A DNA stretch of 64,000 bases from Sacculina carcini (taxonomy: Eukaryota; Arthropoda; Thecostraca; Sacculinidae). The translations under genes and the position numbers were made by a program. The stretch spans positions 3,431,550 to 3,495,549 of the forward strand of contig OU696597.1 of the NCBI GenBank assembly GCA_916048095.2, given 5' to 3'. Below, in pieces: positions 11,701 through 23,590 of the stretch. Within the stretch, counting starts at the first letter, position 1, and the number at the start of each line of letters is the position of its first letter. The notes under the pieces were generated by a model. The model searched no databases and was not told the origin of the DNA. It was given only the letters and a program-made list of their open reading frames with translations.

Positions 11701-14055
11701 TAGTCATCATACATATAGGAAATTGTACTAAGTGTAAGTGCAAATTTGTCGGTGAATTCAAAATTTGCAATTCCATTTATATGCCAAATTCGCCCACATT
11801 TCACTGCAATCAAAGAAAATTCTAGTTGAAAATGTGGAAAAATTCCGAACATTTCATTCAACACATGACACATTGTGTGTATGCGCGTGTGTGTCATGCG
11901 GTGCGCATGTCTGTGTGTGAGTGGCCGCATGATGTTTGTATGCGCGTGGGTCAGGGTGCATGTGTATGTGTGCGTCCTGGCTGCGAGCGGGTTGGATATT
12001 TGCGTGTGTTTGTATGTCTGTATGTGAGAAGTTAGCAGGTACTTGGTATCTGGAGAAGCCCTCTCGTGCGTTTGCGGTTGCTGTGCACATACGACGTGAT
12101 GTGCATTCACGACGATAGCGGGGCTCTAGTACCATTTGATCCAACATACCATCTGGTCCAATAGTCGGTGTGCATCTCATCGCAACTTAACACAGTGGCG
12201 TACCTGATGACTGAAAATTCCGCGACTAACCATTTGGTCCAATTTCCCATCAGCTGTATGAACTTCAGTGGTTTTCAAACAAATTAACGTGTACACTTAC
12301 AATTCAAAGCCTGGATATCGTATATCTTTAGGGACTAGTTGCATTATACGATATGTTTTCTTTAGCAGAGATTTATTACATAAATGATAGTTTTGATAGT
12401 GTTATCCGTCTGCCGAAATAATGAATTACTACCAATTTTGCTATATTACCCACATATGCGCAGCACAATTCACACAATAGCCGATAGGTTCAAAAGGTAA
12501 ATAAACAGGCTTGACAAATCTGTTTGAGAATGGCGGCAGTTTCGAGCAGTTGTAGCTGCTCGTAGCTGCTTGTATGTGATGCAACAAATATTGCCGTCAA
12601 CCATTTGCCAAAGTAGGCTGGCTTCACTACGAAGACTCCCAAATTTGTGAAGGCAACTTGACGTGAGTGTCCTAGGGGCCAATTTCGAAACGAAATGGCA
12701 GCTAGGATTTAGTGTTGATTGTGTTGACATGGTGACTTGTCTTGAACAGGTAAAGGTGAGTATATTTCGGTAAGTAAGTTGAGTTAAGCTAAGTCGGTAA
12801 GTTTTGCATCTCTTCAGGTCAGTTGATATCAGGGGTTCTTAGCGTTTAATTGGTTCCTTACCTCAAATGTATTGTTGAATCTGGTCCTATACGTCTTTAC
12901 TTGACTATTCAAATAATTATCACTGATGCTATTGCCAGCGCCAGCGCATTAGTAACCTATTTGAAGTTTAATGATACAATGCATGATGAGTAAACATGTC
13001 CTGCACTCGTGACGCGACTGGCACAAAGTTCACTATTGAACATGGATAATTACATGTTGTGTATCTCTGTTGAAAATCAGGAGTTTTAGAAGAAAAAAAT
13101 TACCGAACAAATTAAATCGACGACTTTCACATGTATCTGTTTTGCTGTATACTCATGTCTTTTTCATTACCAAGAGTGCATCAATTCCAAAATAATGTAT
13201 ATGCCACAGTGTATTATTGCTTATTGCTTGTTTATCATTTGAACATGAACATGAATGTATGTGTATGTGTGTGTGTATATGTATCATGTGTGTATGTGTG
13301 TGTTTCCGCATGTCAAGACAGGCGATGAAAAACAATGGCCGGACAAGGGGTGGGACATCTGCGTCATCGTCAGCGGTGTGTCAATCGCGGCCGTACTATT
13401 GTTCTTTTGGGAAAAGTTGTGGGAGTGGCTGCAGTTCTGCAAAAAAGAAGGGTATTTGAACACAAATGACTACATCAAAGAAATAATCATCCTTAAAACC
13501 GGTCTAAAAACGGATTAATAATGAAAACTAACTTGGTACTGGTAACTTCGTAACTTCGATCACAACGAACGAAACATTTATTGCTCAAACCGTGCTTCCA
13601 TCAACGCACGCTTCCAAATTAGCAATGCTCAACTCGAGTGCCAATAAGAGTGTATATCAGTGGTTTCCAAACTTTTGCAGACTGGCGCCCCCTTGGATCG
13701 CCGGTAAATTACTGACGGCCCCCCCACACCAACACAATCTGGTATTTTACAAATATAACACAATTTAATATACCAATTAAAATTAAGCAATCGCAATCGT
13801 TTCAACAATATTGAATTGTAAAAAATAAAAAATAAATATGCCACCTGTTGTTTTTTAAAACAGTTTCAGATCTTAGCATAACTAGCCAGTCCACACCTCA
13901 ATGTTCTTGCATATAGAGTCGAATTAGGGTCAACATTTAATTTAGGAGACTCACATTATCGGAGATTTTTCATCAATCCAGTGTTGGTGATCTTAAGTTT
14001 TCTCCGCCCGTGCTGCTGATGGTACACACACACACATTCATACACAAACACACAA

Positions 14056-14092
<37 letters not shown>

Positions 14093-14356
14093 CACACAAT
14101 ACACATACAAACGCACAGACATACAACTACACACATACTAACTCACACAAAACACAAATGAACACACAATCACAAACACACACGGTCGTCTCATTACGGC
14201 GTGACCTTGAGAGGTCACACACATGCGGACATGCGCAGCCCACACACACACATACACACGCGCATACACACACACTTTAGAATAATCTCAAAGTTCTGCA
14301 ATTTTGTAACTAGTATTGAAAAATCGCATGTTCGCGATTACTATATGTCAGAATAA
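11701..14356. repeat. Tandem unit B2 (2656 bp)
   Basis: Second near-identical copy, directly abutting B1 and followed by the first ~340 bases of a third unit that then turns into A2 near 14700. Either a very recent tandem duplication or an assembly duplicate. Confidence 0.95.
13312..13518 (+). pseudogene. Membrane-span exon, acceptor lost (B2)
   Basis: Identical by eye to the B1 copy at 10656, with the same AG-to-AT change at the acceptor. Confidence 0.5.
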
Positions 14357-15739
14357 TAGTCATCATACATATAGGAAATTGTACTAAGTGTAAGTGCAAA
14401 TTTGTCGGTGAATTCAAAATTTGCAATTCCATTTATATGCCAAATTCGCCCACATTTCACTGCAATCAAAGAAAATTCTAGTTGAAAATGTGGAAAAATT
14501 CCGAACATTTCATTCAACACATGACACATTGTGTGTATGCGCGTGTGTGTCATGCGGTGCGCATGTCTGTGTGTGAGTGGCCGCATGATGTTTGTATGCG
14601 CGTGGGTCAGGGTGCATGTGTATGTGTGCGTCCTGGCAGCGAGCGGGCTGAATATTTGCGTGTGTTTGTATGTCTGTATGTGAGAAGTTAGCTGGTACTT
14701 GATATTTGATGGATATTGCTCTCGCGTTTGTTGACGCTGCACTTCTGCAGCGTAGTGCGCCGTAACAATGGCAGCGGCACATATATAAATATTCAAATGC
14801 ATATTTATCACGGGGCCTGTGGGCGCTGGCGTTGTTCGCTGGCGTTGTCCGTTATCGGTGTTCTGTAGGCACACACGCACGCACATACATGTACGTTGAG
14901 CTTTATTATTATTGATGTGTTGTGAGTAGACATTCGACCTGAAAAACTGACGGTTTTAAAAAAAATAACGTTTTTTTCCAAAAAATCCTTGACCAAAAAC
15001 ACGTTTTTTTGTATTTTTTGAAGAGTCATGCAAATAATTCAAATTATGGAAATTATGTATTTGGGATGTTTAATGAATTATTTTTTATCAACACATGAGT
15101 TGTCCATGCTATTAGTGAACCTATCAAATTGATTTATCATTAAATATGCACAATAAATGGTTATAATGTGTCTGAAAGCCCTAATATCATTGTTTGCACG
15201 GTACTCTGCGGCACTGCTATGTACAATACAGTTTTGCATTCAATTATTGAGTTTATCATTGTGTAAGAAAGCAGGGTTTGAGAACCGTTTTTATGCTGAA
15301 ATCTGAAACTGTTTAAAAAACAACACCAGGTGGCATATTATATATGTTTTACAATTAAATATTTTTGAAACGATTACGATTGCTTAAATTAAATTGGTTT
15401 ATTAAATTGGGTTTTATTTGTAAAATACAAAGTTGTGTTTGTGTGTGTGGGGGGAGGGGGTCGCCAGGAATTTACCGGCGAGCCAAGGGGGCGCCAGCCT
15501 GCAAAAGTTTGGAAACCACTGATATACACTAATAATAATAGTAATCTAATAGCAATAATGTTAATACTTCTGCAATAATGTTAATAATAATAATAAAAAG
15601 GCCTGGAATAATAAAAAATCAATTATATTATTATTATACAAGTTTTTTATTATTCCAGGTCTTTTTATTAGCCAACACACAATGAATACATGAACACGGT
15701 AAAACAGTACATTGAACAAAACACGGTGAATTCTACACT

Positions 15740-15996
15740 CCACGTTAATGGGATAATTCTATAATCCAACAGCCCCTGTCCACCCAGCAGTAAATGATAC
15801 CAGATATCAGTCATGTGTTGTATCATGCATTCTGGGGAGGTGGCCCTCTCTAATACGTCTTCCGTTCTTGTGGCGTCATAGCGTGGAGAGGGTCGGTTCT
15901 GCGGTGACAGCGAGCTGCACGGGACACACCTGTGTGTGTTCATAAGCTTCGACTTCTTCCCGTGTAGCAGCTGTCACTTGAGACCATTAACCTTTT
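15740..15996 (+). repeat. SINE-like repeat R1 (copy 2)
   Basis: A2 counterpart of 1384-1640, part of the segmental duplication rather than an independent insertion. Confidence 0.5.
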
Positions 15997-16250
15997 AAAT
16001 GAGACAACTAGTATGAGGGAGAAAAAGTATAAATTTGATTAAAATTGTATGGATGTATAAAGGTTGAGGTAGCCTTGGACCCAGGTGGCTGGCATTGTTG
16101 TATGTGTGTCTGTAGAGCCAACCCACACTGCGTGCGTGCAAATGCCCGGGGGTTGATATAAAAGACGGTGTTGACTAGGCAGTGGGGATAAGATCATTAT
16201 AGAATTGGAACAGAGACATTCGAGATGTGACCATATGAGCGTAGTAGGGG

Positions 16251-16850
16251 AGGATGGAATTAGGACGTTGATAGTCGGATTGTACAGATAGGAGCTGTTT
16301 GGCTGTTAATGTCTGACTAGGACTTTTTGCGACACAAGTATAGCGGCTTGTAAGCATTGGTATCAAAATAAGATTTCATTTGGATCAAATCAAATTTAAT
16401 TTGGATCAAGTCAGATCGCAAATGGTATAGTTGTTCTCATACTATCTACATCTTTATGGGCGCTTATGCTACATGAGACGACTTCAGGGTGGTAATAATA
16501 CCTGCACTCTTCCCACGTCACCGTATTTGTCTGTAATTAATAATAATAATTACTGTTATAATTATAATATGGCACGAAGGAGGTGAAAAACAAGATAGAG
16601 AAAGGAGGACTGATTTCAGTCGACTCCACAGCGGTGACATACCAAGACTTGTGGTTTGATTGTATGGCCGCTTGTCTGGCCTGACGTTTGGTCCGACGTC
16701 TGGCCGCCATTCTCGCCTCCAATCTGATCCTCCTGGCCTAAAAACAGATGTTTTTTCCACAAAAAAGTTACAAGTTTTTGCCAAAAACATCGACCAATAA
16801 ACATATTCCTTGTGTGTCACACACACACACACATACACTGCCACACACAC
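16251..16850. repeat. Dispersed repeat R2/R3 (copy 2)
   Basis: A2 counterpart of 1895-2480, with a longer (CA)n. Confidence 0.6.
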
Positions 16851-17323
16851 ACATACACTGACACACCATATTGATACAATCGGTCATTTGACGCATTCTA
16901 GCCAGTTGTGTTATCTTGTTCTGTTTGTAGAAATGTTATTTGGTTACAGTGACAATAACAATATGTTAATACCAAACTTGTTTGAAATGTATCAACCGTT
17001 TTCTGCTGAAATGTTTTCCCATGAAAAGATTTATCTTAGTATTTCCCTATTTAATCCATCATCTTATATGTAAATATTAAATATTTGTATTCTCATATAT
17101 TCATATGCTGCTGGTGAATATAAATCCACTATCCAGATCAGTGACAGTGCCAGTTTTTTGCCGGTGGGGGGCTGAGGGGGAACCAAGAATGTTCATGATC
17201 AGGAGTTGGAGGGGGAGTTAAGGGGGTTGGCATATTTTTCGTATACTTCAGCCCTGCAAGCCCCTCTTCTTGGCGCCGCCACTGACTGATAGACCAGATT
17301 CATCATATTTTATTGGCGCCGTA

Positions 17324-18398
17324 TTAGAGCGACATTGTCTCACCGTAGCCAACGAGCGCGTGTCGGCATCTGGGGTAATTGAGACATGGCGCCACATGTT
17401 TCCAGCACTGACTGTCACACATCTTGACGCGATTCACGCTGTCTATATTGGCCTGACCCTCGTTTCGTCCCAGACCGCCTACCAGGTATAATTTACCACC
17501 GGTCACAATTAGTCGTCCGTGAGAGCAAGATCTCCGCAGAGCTGGACCATCACTCCATCTGTAATGCAATTCGAATTGATGGTTAAAGTCATCGTAAGAC
17601 ACTGATTGCAAATTTTCTAAATGTCTGTTTGTACCCTATCTCCTCCTAAACCACTGGACCGATTTTGATGAAACTTGATCCCTAGGGGGTAAAATGGATG
17701 CAAGAAGGTCATATGATAGATTTAGTTTACCTCTTATTGCTATGTGTATCTTCTGGTCACAAATTATTTCATCATTTCGCTTCTTCTTTACCCTCTTATG
17801 TAACATGTCCATAATGTGTAGTTGGTTTAGGATATCAAGGCCGAATTGGGGGTATGCAGCTTTGGATCTGGTTTGTGGCCAGAAGAAGCTGCACGTCTAC
17901 TTAATTTGTACTTCGGTCTTTTAATTTGAAAAAATACATGTTCCGAAACGTCAGAGGTATAGAGTAAGCTATTAGAATGTTTAAATATTTCGAAGGCAGT
18001 TTTATGGAAAATGTAAGGTACATCAGCCAAAGTATATTGGCTTGAAAATTTAAGTTCACTCGATCTTGTTTCCAAATTTCGCTAATAGCTGCCACTCCAA
18101 AATATAATGATTGAAACGAATGACAGCAATTGAAACATCAAAGTCAATCATACAGAGAGAGAGAGCGTACGTTTTTCTCAGCGGATCGTAGAGGAAGACC
18201 GTGGTAGATATGGGACACTTGCTCTGATTGTTGAATCCGCCCACCACTCATATTCTGTGCTGGAAAATCGCACACGTTAGGCCTGTACGAGGGCACGCAA
18301 GCTCGGACATTTCTGTCCAGCTGTCCCGGCCAGTACACTTGCACCAGACTCATAGAGTAGCCACAGTCATCCTGTCCTCTCAGAATATACAAGACTCC
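17324..18398 (-). pseudogene. IQ-kelch gene, 3' kelch exons (damaged)
   Basis: Continuation of the gene at 18619-20204. Exon 4 starts at 18398 after the acceptor TTTACAG, phase 0, matching the donor phase of exon 3, and begins GVLYIL. A 5-nt deletion relative to A1 (near 18330) shifts the frame in the blade after SLVQVY, and an in-frame TGA precedes VVGGFNN. Its donor is uncertain: GTACGC near 18168, or GTATGA after the CT run. Exon 5 (about 17590-17324) carries GGKLYLVGGLGRNEGQ and WKHVAPCLNYPRCRH, ending in GYGETMSL; an acceptor TTGCAATCAG lies near 17591. With two lesions this copy probably cannot give a full beta-propeller unless the TGA lies in an unrecognised intron. Confidence 0.75.
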
Positions 18399-18618
18399 CT
18401 GTAAATCAGCCGACAACATCATGTATATATCATATAGACTCTTCTTGCCTGTAAAACTCATTGAAACCACACTTGATATGTGGCGTGGGTGAGAATGTCC
18501 AATGATGGAATCAGAAGTCAACATTGTCAATCTCTTTTGAATAACATGTTTGTCTTGTTTCATGGAACAAAGGTATAATGTTGTGCGGATTGAAAGAGAT
18601 GCAACGTTTGAACAGCAC

Positions 18619-20204
18619 CATGCAGGCGACAGCAGCGTGGTGTACACTCGGGCACGGCATGTCTGGACCGCGAGTCCATTCGCACGTGTGTAGGTCCAGT
18701 ATCCACATGCTGGCGAGCGCCACGTGTCGCTGAGTGACAGCACAGACATCTACACCTCCTACTACGTATACCTTGCCGTTCATAAACGTGGCGGTCGCAT
18801 ACCTGCGTCTGTCTGGCGTGATGCCCACGAACTCCCACTCATTCTGCAGACAAAACAAGCGTTATGTTAATTCCGTTCTCTTCATGATCAAAATGAGTAT
18901 TGCTTTGAAGCAGTGGCGGCGCCAGGATATTTCCCGTGGATGAATTCAGGGGGGGCTAAGGAAAAAGATGCTTGGGCTTAGCGAAACATGAGGAAATACA
19001 CTGGAAATATCCATGACTAGGATTGTAGGGGCGCTCAGGCGGATGCTTTTTTAGGGGACAAATTAGCATCTCATTTGAGTGTTGATTTCAGTGTTCTCCA
19101 ATCGGAGTTGTATTGTGCATGTATGGTTGTTTGTGGTTTTCACCCTGAAGACGTTGAGACGGCAAATATCGCCCGTAGAGACGGGACGATACCGACGCGG
19201 CTCATACACGTCCACTCCTCCAATAACCAGCACCGTCGTGTCGTCCTCATCGAGAATCCTACTAGTGGACGCCATCATCACCTGATGTCTGGACCAAATG
19301 AAAAGGTGTTAATAAAGCACCTGACTTGAGCGATATCTGACTCAACTGACTTACCACGGATAATGAAGATCCGTGTTACCCAAGATCAGAAGATCAGATC
19401 GAAGATCAGAACAAGCTTGGTTTTACTTTTCATCATTTCATTGTACTCAAAGTATATACAAATATATTTAGGGAGATACATACAGCGATTTCAAATGTGA
19501 TTACTACGAGTTTATATTCGACTTGTGCATGCAATGGACGGTTATTTGTAGCGAGATGGAAAACACGTTTGTTAGTGTGTGTGACTGTCAAGTGAGAAGT
19601 GTGATCCATTGTGTATAAACAGGTGCCTGTCCTGCTGTATGTGCGTGTGTCGATGGTCCTGTAATTGCAGTCCTTGTGACTGGTGTGTATTCGTTCGCGT
19701 ATGCTCTTCCAGACTCTGTATTCTGTTTAGTCAATGTGGTTTTGTGTGTTTCATATTAAACGTGTTTATTGTCCATCGTCAGTGAAATGTATGGTGCAAA
19801 AGCTAGAAAACGTTACAAGCACAATTACTGCAAAATGATATGATCTAACTCACCTTGGCTGAGTACCGCAACGTTGGCGGTACCTGCGAAACGCTCGCTG
19901 AATTTTCACTGCAGCTTCGTTTTTCTGGGTCAGCTGCTTCCTGGTCGGATATCCTCGGAAAACTCTTTGCAGTGTGCCAGCAGAATACTGCAGCCTCTGG
20001 TAGAGGCCTTTGTCGCTGTAATGCACACTGCCATGATTTTTTAATCCAAATGCAGGCCGCTCTGATGCTGCATGTTCTTTCCTGCCAGCTGCTGCATTGC
20101 CAGAACGTCGGCTTCCACTTGCAATGGCACGAGTGTCGTTACCGCCCGGCTGTCGATACTGCATATACCGACTTCGCACGCTATATCCTTCCAGTGCGTC
20201 ATCG
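18619..20204 (-). CDS. IQ-motif plus kelch-repeat gene, 5' exons
   Basis: Three minus-strand exons join in phase. Exon 1, 20204-19854, lies between an acceptor GTGCTTCCAG and a donor AAG|GTGAGT. It holds two IQ-like calmodulin-binding motifs, LQRVFRGYPTRKQL and AAVKIQRAFRRYRQR. Exon 2, 19288-19144 (acceptor GGTCCAG, donor AGG|GTGAAA), continues in frame across a phase-2 junction and carries VLVIGGVDVYEP, a kelch blade. Exon 3, 18843-18619 (acceptor TTGTCTGCAG, donor ATG|GTGCTG), is phase 0 and reads NEWEFVG, RRRYATATFMNGKVYVVGG and WTRGPDMPCP. Together they suggest a protein with an N-terminal calmodulin-binding helix and a kelch propeller, probably an adaptor. No BTB or BACK domain was seen. 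Exons upstream of 20204 are not found; a LINE lies there. Damage in the next exons suggests that the locus may be decaying. Confidence 0.7.
18911..19060. mobile_element. Possible hAT-type element end
   Basis: 'cagtggcggcgccagg' at 18911 matches the end of the MITE at 37051. It lies in the intron between kelch exons 2 and 3. No partner end or target duplication was found. Confidence 0.3.
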
Positions 20205-20215
20205 CTGGAAGCACA

Positions 20216-20620
20216 ACAGCACAACGTTTTACTTGCCATATTGGAATACCATTGGTTAATCCATATATCTTTGAGTTTTCTTTTAACCATATGCATTGTC
20301 CTATCGGGATTATGTATATTCTGTAGTGTCCATAAGCTGCACAGCCCGCGCTCATTACAAATGTTGCGTATATACAATAACCACGGTGCAACGTAGGTTC
20401 CGTCGTTGAACATCTTAAGTAGGCAATTATACATTATATAAGTGAGTTTTGTGTTTTTACCAGATATTATGCGAATCCAGTAGTTGAATGCCATACTTTT
20501 TATATAGATCTCTATGGGGTATATTCCAGTTTCGCCATATACCATATCATTGCATGCCCTCTTATGAACAAATAAAATGTGCTTCAGAAACTTGGTTTGT
20601 ACCAGCTCGATTTCTCTTAT
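20216..20620 (-). mobile_element. LINE 3' coding fragment
   Basis: On the minus strand, VQTKFLKHILFVHKRACND, GETGIYPIEI, SMAFNYWIRIISGK and LKDIWINQWYSNM match the region after the RT domain of a widespread non-LTR retrotransposon type. It is truncated at both ends, with (TG)n just upstream. Its frame stays open through the acceptor of the IQ exon, making a fortuitous continuous reading frame from 20668 to 19850. It most likely sits in the intron upstream of that exon. Confidence 0.75.
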
Positions 20621-20621
20621 T

Positions 20622-20780
20622 ACACACACACACACACACACACAAGCACAAGTCATACACATACACAATCACGAACACACACACACTCACCTACACACAC
20701 ACAAAACAGACAAGTACATACACGCACAAACACAGACATACTCAGAAACACAAAAATACACACGCACACACACATACATA
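20622..20780. repeat. (CA)n-rich microsatellite
   Basis: Interrupted CACACA tract with a pure run at 20622-20644. Confidence 0.9.
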
Positions 20781-20835
20781 TTGAATAAGATAGTCCAGCA
20801 GACATACAGCACAGAAGACAACACAACATTGACAT

Positions 20836-21018
20836 GCTACATGAGACGACTTCAGGGTGGTAATAATACCTGCACTCCATGCAATGAGTGCCCCATTCAT
20901 GGTGGGACCACCGTCGTCTCAGTGCTCTGGTCCTCGTGGACTAAAAACATATGTTTTTTCCACAAAACAGTTACAAGTTTTTACCAAAAAACATCGACCA
21001 ATAAACACATTCTTTGTG

Positions 21019-21054
<36 letters not shown>

Positions 21055-21200
21055 CCGAAAAACACACACACTGACACACTATTTATATATTACGCACTTT
21101 GTGCGGTGATTGTCGCTAGTAGATCCGCACTGCGTGCGTCTCGTAGCTTCGTGGGAATACTATTTGAATAACTTATAAGTATACTTACTCACTTACGTTA
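20836..21200. repeat. Dispersed repeat R2 (3' half)
   Basis: Starts 'acatgagacgacttcagg', passes 'acatcgaccaataaacac' and a pure (CA)n at 21020-21052, and ends with 'gattgtcgctagtagatc' and 'acttataagtatact'. That tail is shared with 23461-23580. Confidence 0.6.
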
Positions 21201-21465
21201 CACCCCTATTAATTTTTTTTAGTGTCAAATGTCGAAAGGAAAACGACAATGTATTTATCGACGCACATATCAATTAAAAGACGGGCGCGTGTGGAAGAGC
21301 GATGTCCCACACGCGTAGAAAAGCATCGGAATTATCGTTCAAGCACCCCGAAGGTACTGCCTTCTGAAATTGTAAAAATATGTTTTGTGAAGAGTCGAGG
21401 CTTTTGCAAATATTACTTTTTACTTACTTTTTAACCGCCCGATGTTGCGGACCCGGCTGGGGTTA

Positions 21466-21683
21466 GCCTGGGATTGGGGCGGGGGTTGGCGGTTGTGGTG
21501 GGGTGGGATTGGGGCGGGGGTTGGCGGTTGTGGTGGCGTGGGATTGGGGCGGGGGTTGGCGGTTGTGGTGGCGTGGGATTGGGGCGGGGGTTGGCGGTTG
21601 TGGTGGCGTGGGATTGGGGCGGGGGTTGGCGGTTGTGGTGGCGTGGGATTGGGGCGGGGGTTGGCGATTGTGGTGGCGTGGGT
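21466..21683. repeat. G-rich 35-bp minisatellite, about six units
   Basis: The unit starts 'gggattggggcgggggttgg' and ends 'cggttgtggtggcgt'. Units are nearly identical; the first has a G for C change and the last 'gcgattg'. Since 35 is not a multiple of 3, several frames stay open on both strands (Gly/Trp-rich and Pro/Ala-rich); these are artefacts. The G-runs could form G-quadruplexes. Confidence 0.95.
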
Positions 21684-21764
21684 GGGGTGCACAAATCACC
21701 GTAAAATTGGTGAGGCGTACGTTGTCTCCTCGGTTCGTGTCCTCGCACCTGAAAGCACACACAT

Positions 21765-22580
21765 TTCATTTTCATTTATTGAGTCATTTGTAAAGCGCAA
21801 TATACACATCATGTCTCAATTGCGCTGATATAAACATTACACATTACACACCACATACATTCATGTACAATCACATGCATATCCAAATATATGTTTCTTA
21901 TTTACAAAGCACGACAAAACAATGCAAGCAGAACACACGCAGACAGACACACACGCAGACACGTAGATACAGATACGAAACCCCCAACACACGCACACTT
22001 AGATAACACAATACATTTTCTATACATGTAGCAACTGTATTTACAATCGTGGATATGCAAAATTTACACCGTGTACTCAGGTTTAATGAGGAGTTTTTCG
22101 CGGTCATAAGATTTTTCAAGTAAATATTTCTTAAGTCTACTTTTGAAAAGTGAGAGAGAGTGAGATCCCCTAATGAACTGTGGCAACTTATTGTACAACC
22201 TGGGGGCCATATACTGAAAACAGCGGTTATAGTGCGAGTGTCTAGAGGGAAATGTAGGTTCGTAAAGAAAATTTTGAGTATTTTGGCGCATATCATAATC
22301 TGGTGAAATTTGTTTGAAAGATAGCAGGTCTTGTAGATAGGCAGGTGTTTTATTTACAAGGACTGAGTGAACTATACAAAGCAGGTTGTACTCAATGTCA
22401 GCCTTGACCGGAAGCCAGGCTTGTTTGATGAGATATTTCACCAGAGAAGTGCATCTAGGCAGGTTGAACACAAGACGACACGACCTGTTCATCAAACTCT
22501 GCAGTTTCCGCAGAGTTCGGTAGTAAATATTGAGTAACAGGGCACAACACATAGGGCGCAACACGCACATAGTCTTACAC
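21765..22580 (-). mobile_element. LINE 3' end with tail
   Basis: Minus-strand frame with LQSLMNRSCRLVFNL, KQAWLPVKADIEYNLLCIVH, PAYLQDLL, SRHSHYNRCFQYMAPRLYNK and SLSLFKSRLKKYLLEKSYD. This is the typical C-terminus of many LINE polyproteins (the LxWLPV...RI.y, YL.dLl, aP.lwN.LP, FK..LK pattern). After the stop near 22064, a 3' UTR ends 'gcgctttacaaatgactc' then 'aataaatgaaaatgaaatg', a likely 3' tail near 21765. The 5' end is truncated inside the RT or just after it, as is usual for LINEs. Confidence 0.8.
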
Positions 22581-22609
22581 ACTGGTGGGTGTAATATATG
22601 CGTGTGCAC

Positions 22610-22860
22610 GTGTTGCCCTGCTGTCTCTTAATGTCTTGCAGTGTATGTGTGTGTAACTAATGCTTCATTGTTGCCTACTATGTTGACAGTGATGTAGGTA
22701 TTTACGCCCTACTTTCTATCCTAACTTCTATCCTATCCTATGCCATATTTAATGCACAACATGCAATACACATTGTACAAAAAAATAAACGATTACTAAA
22801 TTGAGATATAAGAATAAAAGTTATATACAGCACCGCATCAAATATAAAACATTGTTACAG
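22610..22860. other. No recognised feature
   Basis: AT-rich sequence with no coding or repeat match found. Confidence 0.5.
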
Positions 22861-22861
22861 G

Positions 22862-23590
22862 GTGGGATTAGGACGTTGATAGTGGGATTGTACAGATAGG
22901 AGCTGTTTGGCTGTTAATGTCTGACTAGGACTTTTTGCGACACAAGTATAGCGGCTTGTAAGCATTGGTATCAAAATAAGATTTCATTAGGATCAAATCA
23001 AATTGCATTTGGATCAAGTCAGATCGCAAATGGTGTAGTTGTTCTCATACTGTCTACATATTTTGGGCGCTTATGCTACATGACACGACTTCAGGGTGGT
23101 AATAATACCTGCACTCTTCCCCCATCACCGTATTTGTCTGTAATTAATAATAATTATTACTGTTATAATTATAATATGGCAGGAAGGAGGAGGTGAAAAA
23201 CAAGATAGAGAAAGGAGGACTGATTTCAGTCGACTCCACAGCGGTGACATACCCTATCTTCGCTGCCCCATTCATGGTGGGACCACCGTCTTTTAAGTAC
23301 ACTGGTCCTCGTGGCCTAAAAACATATGTTTTTTCCACAAAACAGTTACAAGTTTTTGCCAAAAAACATCTACCAATAAACACATTATTTGTGTCACACA
23401 AACACACACAGACACACACACACAACCGAAAAACACACACACTGACACACTATTTATATATTACGCACTTCGTGCGGTGATTGTCGCTAGTAGATCCGCA
23501 CTGCGTGCGTCTCGTAGCTTCGTGGGAATATTATTTGAATAACTTATAAGTATACTCACTTATGTTATACCCCTATTAATTTTTAGAACA
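22862..23590. repeat. Dispersed repeat R2/R3 (copy 4)
   Basis: Diverged relative of 1895-2500, with 'gtgggaccaccgtc' replacing the central segment, as in the 20836 copy, and the same tail 'cttataagtatact'. Confidence 0.6.

Larger units (their letters stand above)
14357..18440. repeat. Segmental duplication copy A2
   Basis: Near-identical to 1-4077. Small indels include an extra CA-rich stretch near 16835, a 5-nt deletion in the kelch exon near 18330 and a shorter (GA)n near 18155. Unlike A1 it is continuous with the upstream kelch exons, so A2 is likely the original locus and A1 the derived copy. Confidence 0.92.

Noticed and set aside
21420-21828. Pro/Gln/Asn-rich and Gly/Trp-rich ORFs over the minisatellite
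   Set aside because: Several frames on both strands are open only because the 35-bp unit lacks stops.
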